From Paracoccus lichenicola (GTDB lineage: Bacteria; Pseudomonadota; Alphaproteobacteria; Rhodobacterales; Rhodobacteraceae), in NCBI RefSeq assembly GCF_009708075.1, contig NZ_WMBT01000001.1, positions 248,001 to 312,000 of the forward strand: DNA of 64,000 nt, written 5' to 3'. The translations under genes were made by a program, and so were the position numbers. Position 1 is the first letter of the stretch; every line of letters begins with the position of its first letter. This document shows, piece after piece, positions 1 through 8,266 of the stretch. A model generated the notes under the pieces. The model had not been told where the DNA came from, made no database searches, and saw only the letters and a program-made list of their open reading frames with translations.

Positions 1-81
1 TCGTGACCGGTCCCGTCCCGATTTCATCTGGCCTTTTGGCCTGCGATTGTTTAGGGCGACCGCAAATCGAAAAGGTCGCTC

Positions 82-1902
82 ATGGATATCCGCAACATCG
101 CCATCATCGCTCACGTTGACCACGGCAAGACGACGCTGGTCGATCAGCTGTTGCGCCAATCGGGGTCGTTCCGCGAAAACCAGGCCGTCGCCGAACGGGC
201 GATGGACAGCAACGACATCGAACGCGAACGCGGCATCACCATCCTGGCCAAGGCCACGTCGGTCGAATGGAAGGGCACGCGGATCAACATCGTGGACACG
301 CCGGGCCACGCCGATTTCGGCGGAGAGGTCGAGCGGATCCTGTCCATGGTCGATGGCGTCTGCCTGCTGGTCGATGCCGCCGAAGGCCCGATGCCGCAGA
401 CGAAGTTCGTGCTGGCCAAGGCGCTGGCCCTGGGCCTGCGCCCCATCGTGGTGCTGAACAAGGTGGACAAGCCCGCAGCCGAACCCGACAACGCGCTGAA
501 CGACGTGTTCGACCTGTTCGCGAACTTGGGCGCCAGCGACGAACAGCTTGATTTCCCGCATGTCTATGCCTCGGGCATCGGCGGTTGGGCGGACGAGACG
601 CTGGACGGTCCGCGCAAGGACATGTCGGCGCTGTTCGACCTGATCCTGAGCCACGTCCAGCCGCCCAAGCAGATCGCCCGGTCGGGCGAGCCGTTCCAGA
701 TGCTGGCGACCACGCTGTCCGCCGACCCCTTCCTGGGCCGCCTTCTGACCGGCCGGGTCGAGGCGGGCCGCGCCAAGGCAGGCGACACCGTCAAGGCCCT
801 GTCGCGCGACGGCGAGCGGATCGAGCAGTTCCGCATCAGCAAGATCCTGGCCTTCCGCGGCCTGACCCAGACCACCATCGACGAGGCGCAGGCGGGCGAC
901 ATCGTGACCCTGGCCGGCATGTCCAAGGCCACCGTCGCCGACACCATCGCCGCGCTGGAGGTGGACACCGCCCTGCCCGCGCAGCCCATCGACCCGCCCA
1001 CCATCAGCGTGACCTTCGGGATCAACGACTCGCCCCTGGCCGGTCAGGACGGCAAGAAGGTCCAGTCCCGCGTGATCCGCGAACGCCTGATGCGCGAGGC
1101 CGAGGTCAACGTCGCCATCAAGGTCGAGGACACGCCGGGCGGCGACGCCTTTGTCGTCTCGGGCCGGGGCGAATTGCAGATGGGCGTGCTGATCGAGAAC
1201 ATGCGCCGCGAAGGCTTCGAGCTGTCGATCTCCCGCCCCCGCGTGATCTTCCGCGACGAGGACGGCCAACGCCTGGAACCGGTCGAGGAAGTCATCATCG
1301 ACGTGGACGACGATTACACCGGCGTGGTGATCGAAAAGCTGACCGGCGAACGCAAGGGCGACATGGTGGACATGCGCCCGGCGGGCGTGGGCAAGACCCG
1401 GATTGTCGCGCACGTGCCCTCGCGCGGCTTGATCGGATACCACGGCGAATTCATGACCGACACGCGCGGCAACGGCGTCTTGAACCGCATCTTCCACGGC
1501 TGGGTTCCCTACAAGGGTCCGATCCAGGGCCGCCGCCAGGGCGTCCTGATCTCCATGGAGGACGGGGTGTCCGTCGCCTATGCCCTGTGGAACCTGGAAG
1601 ACCGGGGCAAGATGTTCATCGGCGCCCAGGAACAGCTGTACCAGGGCATGATCATCGGCGAACATTCCCGCGACAACGACCTGGAAGTGAACCCGCTGAA
1701 AGGCAAGAAGCTGACCAACGTCCGCGCCTCGGGCACCGACGAGGCCGTGCGCCTGACGCCCCCGGTCCGCATGTCGCTGGAAGAGGCCATCGCCTATGTC
1801 AACGACGACGAACTGGTCGAGGTGACGCCCAAGAACATCCGCCTGCGCAAGCGCCACCTGGATCCGCACGAACGCAAGCGCCAGGCCCGCGCGGAAGGCT
1901 GA
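82..1902 (+). CDS. typA: Ribosome-associated translational GTPase TypA/BipA
   Basis: A 606-residue translational GTPase of the EF-G/LepA superfamily that acts on ribosomes and helps growth under stress; the length is normal for the family. Visible GTPase motifs are G1 AHVDHGKTT near residue 10, the switch I element RGITI, G3 DTPGHADF and G4 NKVDKP. The beta-barrel domain, the two EF-G-like domains and the TypA-specific C-terminal domain follow without interruption. The ATG is preceded by AAAAGG at a suitable distance. It stands alone, and the next gene begins about 290 bp later. The intervening stretch shows no convincing gene or terminator. Confidence 0.97.
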   Translation: MDIRNIAIIAHVDHGKTTLVDQLLRQSGSFRENQAVAERAMDSNDIERERGITILAKATSVEWKGTRINIVDTPGHADFGGEVERILSMVDGVCLLVDAAEGPMPQTKFVLAKALALGLRPIVVLNKVDKPAAEPDNALNDVFDLFANLGASDEQLDFPHVYASGIGGWADETLDGPRKDMSALFDLILSHVQPPKQIARSGEPFQMLATTLSADPFLGRLLTGRVEAGRAKAGDTVKALSRDGERIEQFRISKILAFRGLTQTTIDEAQAGDIVTLAGMSKATVADTIAALEVDTALPAQPIDPPTISVTFGINDSPLAGQDGKKVQSRVIRERLMREAEVNVAIKVEDTPGGDAFVVSGRGELQMGVLIENMRREGFELSISRPRVIFRDEDGQRLEPVEEVIIDVDDDYTGVVIEKLTGERKGDMVDMRPAGVGKTRIVAHVPSRGLIGYHGEFMTDTRGNGVLNRIFHGWVPYKGPIQGRRQGVLISMEDGVSVAYALWNLEDRGKMFIGAQEQLYQGMIIGEHSRDNDLEVNPLKGKKLTNVRASGTDEAVRLTPPVRMSLEEAIAYVNDDELVEVTPKNIRLRKRHLDPHERKRQARAEG

Positions 1903-2194
1903 CAAAAGTTTCCCCAAGGTCAAGCTGTAGTTTTAGCGAAGTTCGCACCCATCGGATGCCGTGATAGGGTTCTGTCAGGGCACCCGTATCGGGATCATCG
2001 GCAATGGTCAGAGGTCATTCACTTCCCGCCAGGACAGCAGGAAATGCGGTTGCGGATTCGTCTGCACATATTATTGCCGTCCGGGGACCGCTGCCGGGAA
2101 CCCGACGCCTGAAGAACGGTTCATCTTGTCGGGGGGATGGTTGCGACGCTGCACCGTTTGCCCGGCCATGAATCCTGTCATACGGAAACGGAGC

Positions 2195-2842
2195 ATGAGC
2201 AAGCACGACGACATCATGAAGGGACTGGGCCTGCATGGCCAGGCTGTCGTCGCGACGATCGAGCTGATGGCGGACTTGGGCAAGCGCGATCCGGATCTGG
2301 ATCATGTCGCCCGTCGGATCGGGATGCCCGCCTGCGACCTGCGCCGGATCTTCCCTGACGATCAGAGCCTGCTGATCGCCGTGGCAGAGCAGGCCCTGGT
2401 CCGGCTGATGGATTCCTGCACGAAGGCGGTCGTCAAGATCAACCCTGACGATGCGGTTGCCCAGTTCCTTGCGCTTGGCAGTGCCTATATCCGCTGGGCG
2501 GCGGATCACCGGGCGCAGTTCCGGCTGATCACCAGCCATCCGACCATGGACGCCATGCGGATCCCCGAACTGCGCCGCTATCTGGATTCGGTGACCGATC
2601 TCATGGTCCGGATGCTGGAACGCGCCCGGGCGGCGGGCCACCTGCGCGAGGACGAGAACATCGCGATGATCGTGCTGTCGTCGCGGGCTTTTGCCTATGG
2701 CCTGGCGCGCATGGTGGTCGATGGCCGGATGGAAAGCCTGCTTCCCTCTCAGGATCCGATCGAGGTGGCGGAACGCGCCCTGGCCGATTTCGTCATGCGC
2801 TTCGCCCGCACGGCCGCAAGGCGGTCTTCCCGCGCAAGGTGA
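2195..2842 (+). CDS. TetR/AcrR-family transcriptional regulator
   Basis: A 215-residue regulator. The N-terminal 60 residues form a TetR-type helix-turn-helix (GQAVVATIELMADLGKRDPD, then the DHVARRIGMPACDLRRIFPD recognition region). The C-terminal ligand-binding part contains AYIRWAADHRAQFRLI, typical of the WHG-type TetR C-domain. The reading frame is open further upstream, but I chose the ATG at 2195 because the N-terminus then starts just before the HTH as in relatives; an ATG at 2168 is the alternative. Ligand and target are unknown. It is not clearly divergent from any gene, so its target cannot be guessed from context. Confidence 0.8.
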   Translation: MSKHDDIMKGLGLHGQAVVATIELMADLGKRDPDLDHVARRIGMPACDLRRIFPDDQSLLIAVAEQALVRLMDSCTKAVVKINPDDAVAQFLALGSAYIRWAADHRAQFRLITSHPTMDAMRIPELRRYLDSVTDLMVRMLERARAAGHLREDENIAMIVLSSRAFAYGLARMVVDGRMESLLPSQDPIEVAERALADFVMRFARTAARRSSRAR

Positions 2843-3011
2843 CGCCGTCACGATCGCGGTGCGCCGTTTCGATACCTCCATTTCGCCCGTGTGACGCGGC
2901 AGGACACGTCCCCGGCATCGTCTTAATCAAATATTCAGATTGGTCTGACACCCTGTCGCGTGAAGGGGCGGGCCTGCCGCCATCCGGTCCGACGGGGGGT
3001 GTCGTGGGGAA

Positions 3012-3134
3012 GGAAGGCGGACAGCGCACTGCCGCCTTCCGGGCTGCGGCGGATCTGGGGTTCCGCCGCAGCCACATGACCTTGCCACGGCAGGCGGGCG
3101 GCGTCAGCCCTTTTCGCTTTTGATCAGGGCTGGC
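3012..3134 (+). promoter_or_regulatory. Three tandem stem-loops in the ahcY leader
   Basis: The 340-bp gap between the TetR gene and ahcY contains three consecutive inverted repeats. Stem 1 pairs GGAAGGCGG (3012-3020) with CCGCCTTCC (3032-3040). Stem 2 is a perfect 12-bp pair, 3042-3053 with 3062-3073, and an 8-nt loop. Stem 3 pairs 3103-3111 with 3126-3134 with one G-T pair. None is followed by a clean T-run in the + direction. They could be a factor-assisted terminator for the TetR gene or a structured 5' leader of ahcY-metK. I could not match them to the SAH or SAM/SAH riboswitch consensus. No convincing gene lies in this gap. Confidence 0.5.
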
Positions 3135-3182
3135 TTGGGCTATCCGGTCGCAGACCACAGGACAGACGAAAGACGAACCGCC

Positions 3183-4574
3183 GTGACCGATCACATCATC
3201 CGCGACATCGCCTTGGCCGATTACGGCCGCAAGGAACTGGACATCGCCGAAACGGAAATGCCCGGCCTGATGGCACTGCGGGCGGAATACGGCGCGGCGA
3301 AACCCCTGGCGGGCGCGCGCATCGCGGGCAGCCTGCACATGACGATCCAGACCGCCGTGCTGATCGAAACCCTGACCGCCCTTGGCGCCGATGTCCGCTG
3401 GGCGTCCTGCAACATCTATTCCACCCAGGACCACGCGGCGGCCGCCATCGCCGCCACGGGCGTGCCGGTCTTCGCCGTCAAGGGCGAGACGCTGGCGGAA
3501 TACTGGGCCTATACCGACCGGATCTTCCGCTTTGCCGAGGGCACGGCGAACATGATCCTGGACGACGGCGGGGATGCCACCATGTATGTCCTGCTGGGCG
3601 CGCGGGTCGAGGCGGGAGAGACCGGCCTGATCGACGTGCCGACCAGCGAGGAAGAAGAAGCCCTGTTCGCCCAGATTCGCAAGCGGATCGCCGAAACCCC
3701 CGGCTGGTTCGCCCGCCAGCGCGACGCCATCAAGGGCGTTTCCGAGGAAACGACCACCGGCGTCCATCGCCTGTACGACCTGCACAAGCGCGGTCTGCTG
3801 CCCTTCCCGGCGATCAACGTGAACGACAGCGTCACCAAGTCCAAATTCGACAACAAGTACGGCTGCAAGGAATCGCTGGTCGATGGCATCCGCCGCGCCA
3901 CCGACACGATGATGGCGGGCAAGGTCGCGGTCGTCTGCGGCTATGGCGACGTGGGCAAGGGGTCGGCCGCGTCCCTGCAAGGCGCGGGCGCGCGGGTGAA
4001 GGTGACCGAGGTCGATCCGATCTGCGCCCTGCAAGCCGCCATGGACGGGTTCGAGGTCGTGCTGCTGGAGGATGTCGCCGCGACCGCCGACATCTTCGTC
4101 ACCACCACCGGCAACCGCGACGTGATCCGCATCGAGCATATGCGCCAGATGAAGGACATGGCGATCGTCGGCAACATCGGCCATTTCGACAACGAAATCC
4201 AGGTGGCCGCCCTGCGCAACCACAAATGGACCAACATCAAGGACCAAGTGGACATGATCGAGATGCCTTCGGGCAACCGCATCATCCTGCTGTCCCAGGG
4301 GCGCCTGCTGAACCTGGGTAACGCCACGGGCCATCCGTCCTTCGTCATGTCGGCCAGCTTCACCAACCAGGTGCTGGCCCAGATCGAGCTGTGGACCAAG
4401 GGCGACGACTATGCGCCCGGCGTCTATATCCTGCCCAAGGCGCTGGATGAAAAGGTCGCGCGTCTGCATCTGGACAAGGTGGGCGCGAAGCTGACACAAC
4501 TGTCGCGCGAGCAGGCCGAATACATCGGCGTGACGCCCCAAGGCCCGTTCAAATCAGATCATTACCGGTATTGA
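3183..4574 (+). CDS. ahcY: Adenosylhomocysteinase (S-adenosylhomocysteine hydrolase)
   Basis: Hydrolyses S-adenosylhomocysteine to adenosine and homocysteine, relieving product inhibition of methyltransferases. It is 463 residues long, normal for the family. Visible are the catalytic Lys/Asp segment [12 protein letters not shown], the NAD-binding loop [10 protein letters not shown] and the C-terminal KSDHYRY tail that reaches the neighbouring subunit. The start is a GTG at 3183, giving the usual [21 protein letters not shown]-terminus; the open frame extends upstream but is not family-like. Only 3 nt separate it from metK, so the two are almost certainly co-transcribed, which links SAH removal to SAM synthesis. 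Confidence 0.97.
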   Translation: MTDHIIRDIALADYGRKELDIAETEMPGLMALRAEYGAAKPLAGARIAGSLHMTIQTAVLIETLTALGADVRWASCNIYSTQDHAAAAIAATGVPVFAVKGETLAEYWAYTDRIFRFAEGTANMILDDGGDATMYVLLGARVEAGETGLIDVPTSEEEEALFAQIRKRIAETPGWFARQRDAIKGVSEETTTGVHRLYDLHKRGLLPFPAINVNDSVTKSKFDNKYGCKESLVDGIRRATDTMMAGKVAVVCGYGDVGKGSAASLQGAGARVKVTEVDPICALQAAMDGFEVVLLEDVAATADIFVTTTGNRDVIRIEHMRQMKDMAIVGNIGHFDNEIQVAALRNHKWTNIKDQVDMIEMPSGNRIILLSQGRLLNLGNATGHPSFVMSASFTNQVLAQIELWTKGDDYAPGVYILPKALDEKVARLHLDKVGAKLTQLSREQAEYIGVTPQGPFKSDHYRY

Positions 4575-4577
4575 GTC

Positions 4578-5753
4578 ATGGAATATTCGCTGTTCACCTC
4601 GGAATCCGTTTCCGAGGGCCATCCCGACAAGATCGCCGACCAGATTTCCGACGCCATCCTGGACGCCATCCTGGCCGAGGATCCGCGCGCCCGCGTGGCC
4701 TGCGAAACGATGGTGAAGACCGGCGTCGCCATCATCTCGGGCGAGATTTCGACGGCTGCCTGGGTCGATCTGGAAAGCATCGTGCGCGGCGTCATCAACG
4801 ACATCGGCTACACGTCGTCCGACGTGGGCTTCGACGGGTCCACCTGTTCGGTCATCAACATCATCGGCAAGCAATCGCCCGAGATCAACCAGGGCGTGGA
4901 CCGCGACAACCTGGAAGACCAGGGCGCGGGCGACCAGGGGCTGATGTTCGGCTATGCCTCAGACGAGACCGACGTGCTGATGCCCGCCCCCATCACCTAT
5001 GCCCACCGGCTGGTGGAGCAGCAATCCAAGGTCCGCCGCGACGGCACGCTGAAATGGCTGCGCCCGGACGCAAAATCCCAGGTGACGCTGCGCTATGACG
5101 CGGACGGCCGCCCGTCGGGGATCGACGCGGTGGTGCTGTCCACGCAGCACAACCCGGAAATCACGTTGTCCGACCTGCGAGAGGCCGTGATCGAGGAGAT
5201 CATCAAGCCCGTCCTGCCCGCCGAATGGCTGTCCGACGCGACCAAGTATTTCATCAACCCGACCGGCAAGTTCGTGATCGGCGGGCCGGTGGGCGATTGC
5301 GGGCTGACGGGCCGCAAGATCATCGTGGACAGCTATGGCGGCATGGCGCGGCACGGCGGCGGCGCGTTTTCGGGCAAGGATCCGTCCAAGGTGGACCGCT
5401 CGGCGGCCTATGCGGGCCGCTGGGTCGCCAAGAACATCGTGGCCGCCGGGCTTGCCCGCCGCTGCGAGATCCAGGTGAGCTATGCCATCGGCGAGGCGCA
5501 GCCGACCTCGATCAGCCTCAACACCTTCGGCACGGAAACGGTGCCCCACGACAAGATCGTGGCCGCGGTGCGCGAGGTCTTCGACCTGCGCCCCTTCGCC
5601 ATCATCCGCGACCTGGACCTGCTGCACCCGATCTATCGCCCGACTGCGAGTTACGGGCACTTCGGGCGCCAGCCCTATCAGTTGAACCGGGGAACGGCGT
5701 TCAGCTGGGAAAAGACGGACCGGGCCGAGGCGTTGAAGGCAGCGCTGAGCTGA
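4578..5753 (+). CDS. metK: S-adenosylmethionine synthetase
   Basis: Makes S-adenosylmethionine from methionine and ATP in the cytoplasm. It is 391 residues and complete. Signature segments are the N-terminal [18 protein letters not shown], the [12 protein letters not shown] loop, and the glycine-rich [20 protein letters not shown]-loop-like region. It is the second gene of an ahcY-metK operon with a 3-nt gap, so it has no room for its own leader; any riboswitch control would have to sit before ahcY. Its 3' end faces the RatA-like gene, with a GC-rich repeat element between them that probably ends both transcripts. Confidence 0.97.
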   Translation: MEYSLFTSESVSEGHPDKIADQISDAILDAILAEDPRARVACETMVKTGVAIISGEISTAAWVDLESIVRGVINDIGYTSSDVGFDGSTCSVINIIGKQSPEINQGVDRDNLEDQGAGDQGLMFGYASDETDVLMPAPITYAHRLVEQQSKVRRDGTLKWLRPDAKSQVTLRYDADGRPSGIDAVVLSTQHNPEITLSDLREAVIEEIIKPVLPAEWLSDATKYFINPTGKFVIGGPVGDCGLTGRKIIVDSYGGMARHGGGAFSGKDPSKVDRSAAYAGRWVAKNIVAAGLARRCEIQVSYAIGEAQPTSISLNTFGTETVPHDKIVAAVREVFDLRPFAIIRDLDLLHPIYRPTASYGHFGRQPYQLNRGTAFSWEKTDRAEALKAALS

Positions 5754-5764
5754 ACCGGCAGAAA

Positions 5765-5815
5765 GGGGGGCGCTGCCCCCCTGGCCCCCAGGGATATTTG
5801 GCCCAAGGCAAAGGG
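5765..5815 (+). repeat. Intergenic repeat element, copy 1
   Basis: A hairpin GGGGGGC-GCT-GCCCCCC is followed by TGGCCCCCAGGGATATTT and a purine-rich tail ending CAAAGGG. The same layout recurs on the minus strand at 42607-42662 between nrdE and nrdF (hairpin, GGACCCCC, GTGGGATATTT, AAAGGG tail). It fills the space between the convergent stop codons of metK and the RatA-like gene, a good place for a bidirectional terminator. I believe similar sequences are common in Rhodobacteraceae genomes, but I cannot check that here. Confidence 0.65.
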
Positions 5816-5818
5816 ACC

Positions 5819-6289
5819 TTACCTGGGACCGTAGAGCTTTTTCGCCCGCGCCTCGAACGCGCGCACGATCCGCACCATCGCCTCGTGGAACACGACCCCG
5901 ATCAGCTTTTGCAGGATCAGGTTCTTGAACTCGAAATCCACAAAGAAATCGACGCGGCAGCCGCCCTCGGGACGGTCGGTGAAGGTCCAGCCGCTGCGCA
6001 TGTACTTGAAGGGACCGTCCAGGTATTCCGTGTCGATCTTCAGCGCGCCGGTCGCCGGGTCGGCGGGCCACAGGACCACGCGGCTGCCGAAGCGTTCGCG
6101 GAAGACCTTGAAGCTGATCACCAGGTCGGCGGCGATCTCCTCGGACCCGTCGGGGCGGGTTTCGCGCGACCGGATGCGGGCGGCGCTGTTCCAGGGCAGG
6201 AACTGCGGATAGCTTTCGACATCGGCCACCAGGTCGAACATCTGCTTGGCGCTATAGGGAAGGACGCGGGAATCCTGATGGTTCGGCAA
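5819..6289 (-). CDS. RatA/COQ10-family START-domain protein
   Basis: A 156-residue single-domain protein of the polyketide cyclase/START (Bet v1-like) fold, related to bacterial RatA and mitochondrial COQ10. The N-terminus LPYSAKQMFDLVADVESYP and the segment FLPWNSAARI are family hallmarks, and the C-terminal helix AMVRIVRAFEARAKKLYG closes the fold. COQ10 relatives bind ubiquinone, whereas E. coli RatA is reported to block 70S assembly. Sequence alone cannot decide between these, and in alphaproteobacteria the quinone-related role seems more likely (inference). No antitoxin-like partner lies beside it. It is divergent from a 61-residue ORF. Confidence 0.85.
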   Translation of the reverse strand: MPNHQDSRVLPYSAKQMFDLVADVESYPQFLPWNSAARIRSRETRPDGSEEIAADLVISFKVFRERFGSRVVLWPADPATGALKIDTEYLDGPFKYMRSGWTFTDRPEGGCRVDFFVDFEFKNLILQKLIGVVFHEAMVRIVRAFEARAKKLYGPR

Positions 6290-6368
6290 AACGGTCTCGC
6301 AGGGTTCGGTCTTGAAAGGCGACGGGGACTCTGATCGAGTCGCCCCGATCTAGCAGGAGGCTGCCCCC

Positions 6369-6554
6369 ATGAACAACCTGATCTGGCTGCTTCGGGCTTC
6401 GAAATGGGCGCGAAACCCGCCAAGCGCGCGCAGTGTCAAGCTGGTGCTGGCGATTGTTGCGGCAGGCCTTGCCATCGCGGCGCTGGAGGGACTGGACCTG
6501 TGGCCCGACTGGGCCACGCTGGAGGAAGGCCGCGCCCCGCGCATCCCGCGCTAG
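6369..6554 (+). CDS. Small predicted membrane protein, 61 residues
   Basis: I do not recognise the family. The start is well supported: AGGAGG at 6355-6360 lies 8 nt before the ATG. The protein has a basic N-terminal half and one hydrophobic stretch (VLAIVAAGLAIAALEGLDLW, about residues 26-45), then an acidic to basic tail. This suggests a single-pass inner-membrane peptide. It is divergent from the RatA-like gene across 79 bp. Its stop codon (TAG, 6552-6554) overlaps the stop of a minus-strand small ORF. Confidence 0.7.
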   Translation: MNNLIWLLRASKWARNPPSARSVKLVLAIVAAGLAIAALEGLDLWPDWATLEEGRAPRIPR

Positions 6555-6652
6555 GACCGGCGGCGGTCCCGCCGGGCGATGCGCTGCGGTTCCGGGCGGC
6601 GCAGCATCGCCGCGCCAAGCCCGATGGACAGGATCGTGAAGATCGTCAGCAT
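6551..6652 (-). CDS. Candidate 33-residue small membrane protein
   Basis: A very short ORF reading MLTIFTILSIGLGAAMLRRP followed by a strongly basic tail (RIARRDRRRS). It is preceded by AAGGAG 7 nt before the ATG, as good a ribosome site as any in the window. The layout is a hydrophobic helix of about 17 residues, then a positive tail, typical of small membrane-anchored peptides. It begins 28 nt after the metallopeptidase stop on the same strand, so it may be the last cistron of that transcript. Its stop overlaps that of the 61-residue + strand ORF. Function unknown; it could also be a chance ORF. Confidence 0.5.
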   Translation of the reverse strand: MLTIFTILSIGLGAAMLRRPEPQRIARRDRRRS

Positions 6653-6680
6653 CCGTCTTCTCCTTTTCGCCGCGCGGGCC

Positions 6681-7526
6681 TTACAGCCCCGCCGCCTTGA
6701 ACGTGTCGCACTGGGCCATATCGCCCGAGTTGAAGCCGCGCATCAGCCATTCCTGGCGCTGCGCCGCGCTGCCATGGGTGAAGCTGTCGGGCACGGGGGT
6801 GCGCCCCGCGTTCGACTGGATCACGTCGTCGCCCACCGCCTGGGCCGCGCGCATGGCTTCTTCCAGGTCGCCCGCCTCGATGGCGCCGAACCGCTGCTGC
6901 GCGTGGCGCGCCCAGATGCCCGCATAGCAATCGGCCTGAAGTTCTGTCAGCACCGAGATCTGGTTGGCGTCGCGTTCGCCCATCTGGCTGCGCAGGCGGT
7001 TCGTCTCGCCCAATGTGCCGGTCAGGTTCTGGACGTGGTGGCCGACCTCGTGCGCGATCACGTAGGCATAGGCGAAGTCGCCCCCCGCCCCCATGCGGCT
7101 GGCCATCATGTCGAAGAAGTCGGTGTCAAGATACACGCGCTGGTCGCCCGGGCAATAGAAGGGTCCCATGGCTGCCGACGCGCCCCCGCAGGCCGATTGC
7201 ACGACGCCGCTGAACAGCACCAGCTTCGGGTCCACATAGGCGATCCCCGCCTGCTCCGGCAGGACCGGCGCCCAGACCTCCTCGGTATCGGCCAGAACGA
7301 CCGAGACGAACTCGCCCCATTGCTGGTCTTCCTCGGTCAGGGGGCGGCTTTGCCCCGGCTGCCCCTGGTCCATGCCTTGCACCAGCGGCGAGATGTCGAT
7401 GCCGAAGAAATAGCCGACGGCCAGGATCGCCAGCATCCCCACGACGCCCACGCCCCCTGCCCCGGCGGCGCCCATGCCGCGCCGATCCTCGATGTTGCCG
7501 CTGCCGCGCCGTCCCCGCCATTGCAT
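6681..7526 (-). CDS. Neutral zinc metallopeptidase, YpfJ/KPN_02809 family
   Basis: A 281-residue predicted membrane-anchored zinc protein. The basic N-terminus MQWRGRRGSGNIEDRRG is the usual start of this family (Pfam Zn_peptidase_2), followed by one transmembrane helix at about residues 25-43. The metal site HEVGHH is at residues 159-164, with likely ligands in TELQADCYAG about 35 residues later. Paired cysteines (SACGG, FYCPGD) suit an extracytoplasmic domain. The physiological substrate is not known for the family. It is divergent from dsbB across about 180 bp. Confidence 0.9.
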   Translation of the reverse strand: MQWRGRRGSGNIEDRRGMGAAGAGGVGVVGMLAILAVGYFFGIDISPLVQGMDQGQPGQSRPLTEEDQQWGEFVSVVLADTEEVWAPVLPEQAGIAYVDPKLVLFSGVVQSACGGASAAMGPFYCPGDQRVYLDTDFFDMMASRMGAGGDFAYAYVIAHEVGHHVQNLTGTLGETNRLRSQMGERDANQISVLTELQADCYAGIWARHAQQRFGAIEAGDLEEAMRAAQAVGDDVIQSNAGRTPVPDSFTHGSAAQRQEWLMRGFNSGDMAQCDTFKAAGL

Positions 7527-7709
7527 GTGCCTTGACCTCCGTTGCCCCGGTCATGTGGGGCCGTCATCACCAGAACACCAGCCCGTCCCGCGGGTTCCGC
7601 AAGACGGCCCCCAAGGCCGATGATCACAGCGGCGCGACGAAACCGCAAGGTTCTTGACGCGGCCGCCCTGCGGGCCGATCCACAAGGCAAATCAAGGACC
7701 GAGGGGATC

Positions 7710-8174
7710 ATGGACGGACGACAACTTTCCCTGCTGGCGGGGGCCGGATCGGCGGCGCTGCTGATCGCCGCGCTTGGCTTCCAGGCGGCGGGCTATGCCC
7801 CGTGCGAGCTGTGCATCCTGCAACGCTGGCCCCATGTCGCCGCCGCCGTCGTGGCGCTGCTGGTCTGGTGGACCGGCCGGGTGCGGGGGCTGGCCGTCCT
7901 GGGCATGATCGCGGCGGGCGTCGCCATGGGGCTGGCGCTTTATCACGCCGGGGTCGAATGGAAGCTGTGGGCCGGACCCACGCATTGCTCGGGCACCGTC
8001 GGCAACCTGGCCAGCATGTCCCCGCAGGAACTGATGACCCGGCTGCAATCCGCCCCCGTGATCCGCTGCGACGAGGTCGCCTGGCGCTTTCTGGGCCTGT
8101 CGATGGCCGCCTGGAACGCGGTCTTTTCCGCCGGTCTGGCGGTGGTCTGGGGGGCGGCGGCGAAACGGGCCTAG
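7710..8174 (+). CDS. dsbB: Disulfide bond formation protein B
   Basis: An inner-membrane quinone reductase that reoxidises the periplasmic thiol oxidase DsbA. It is 154 residues with four predicted helices. The first periplasmic pair is CELC near residue 34, beside helix 1. The second loop contains THCSG and VIRCDEV, providing the second cysteine pair. I chose the ATG at 7710, preceded by GAGGGG, because it places the first helix directly at the N-terminus; the open frame upstream to 7542 looks non-coding. No DsbA gene is nearby. An inverted repeat GGGTTTT/AAAACCC at 8178-8199 follows and may attenuate transcription into gyrA. Confidence 0.9.
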   Translation: MDGRQLSLLAGAGSAALLIAALGFQAAGYAPCELCILQRWPHVAAAVVALLVWWTGRVRGLAVLGMIAAGVAMGLALYHAGVEWKLWAGPTHCSGTVGNLASMSPQELMTRLQSAPVIRCDEVAWRFLGLSMAAWNAVFSAGLAVVWGAAAKRA

Positions 8175-8266
8175 GGCGGGTTTTAGGCCGTCAAAACCCC
8201 CCGGGAACATTGCCCCGGGCCGCCATGTCGCCTATATGTAACCCAACAAGATGTTGAGGAAATCCC

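Noticed and set aside
2839..3123. 94-codon + strand open frame between the TetR gene and ahcY
   Set aside because: It consists largely of the hairpin repeats, has no ribosome site and no protein-like composition.
2843..3182. SAH, SAM-II or SAM/SAH riboswitch before ahcY
   Set aside because: Hairpins exist, but none of the conserved sequence blocks of these riboswitches could be found by eye.
5819..6289. RatA-RatB toxin-antitoxin pair
   Set aside because: The RatA-like protein has no RatB/RnfH partner next to it, and the family includes housekeeping COQ10-like proteins.
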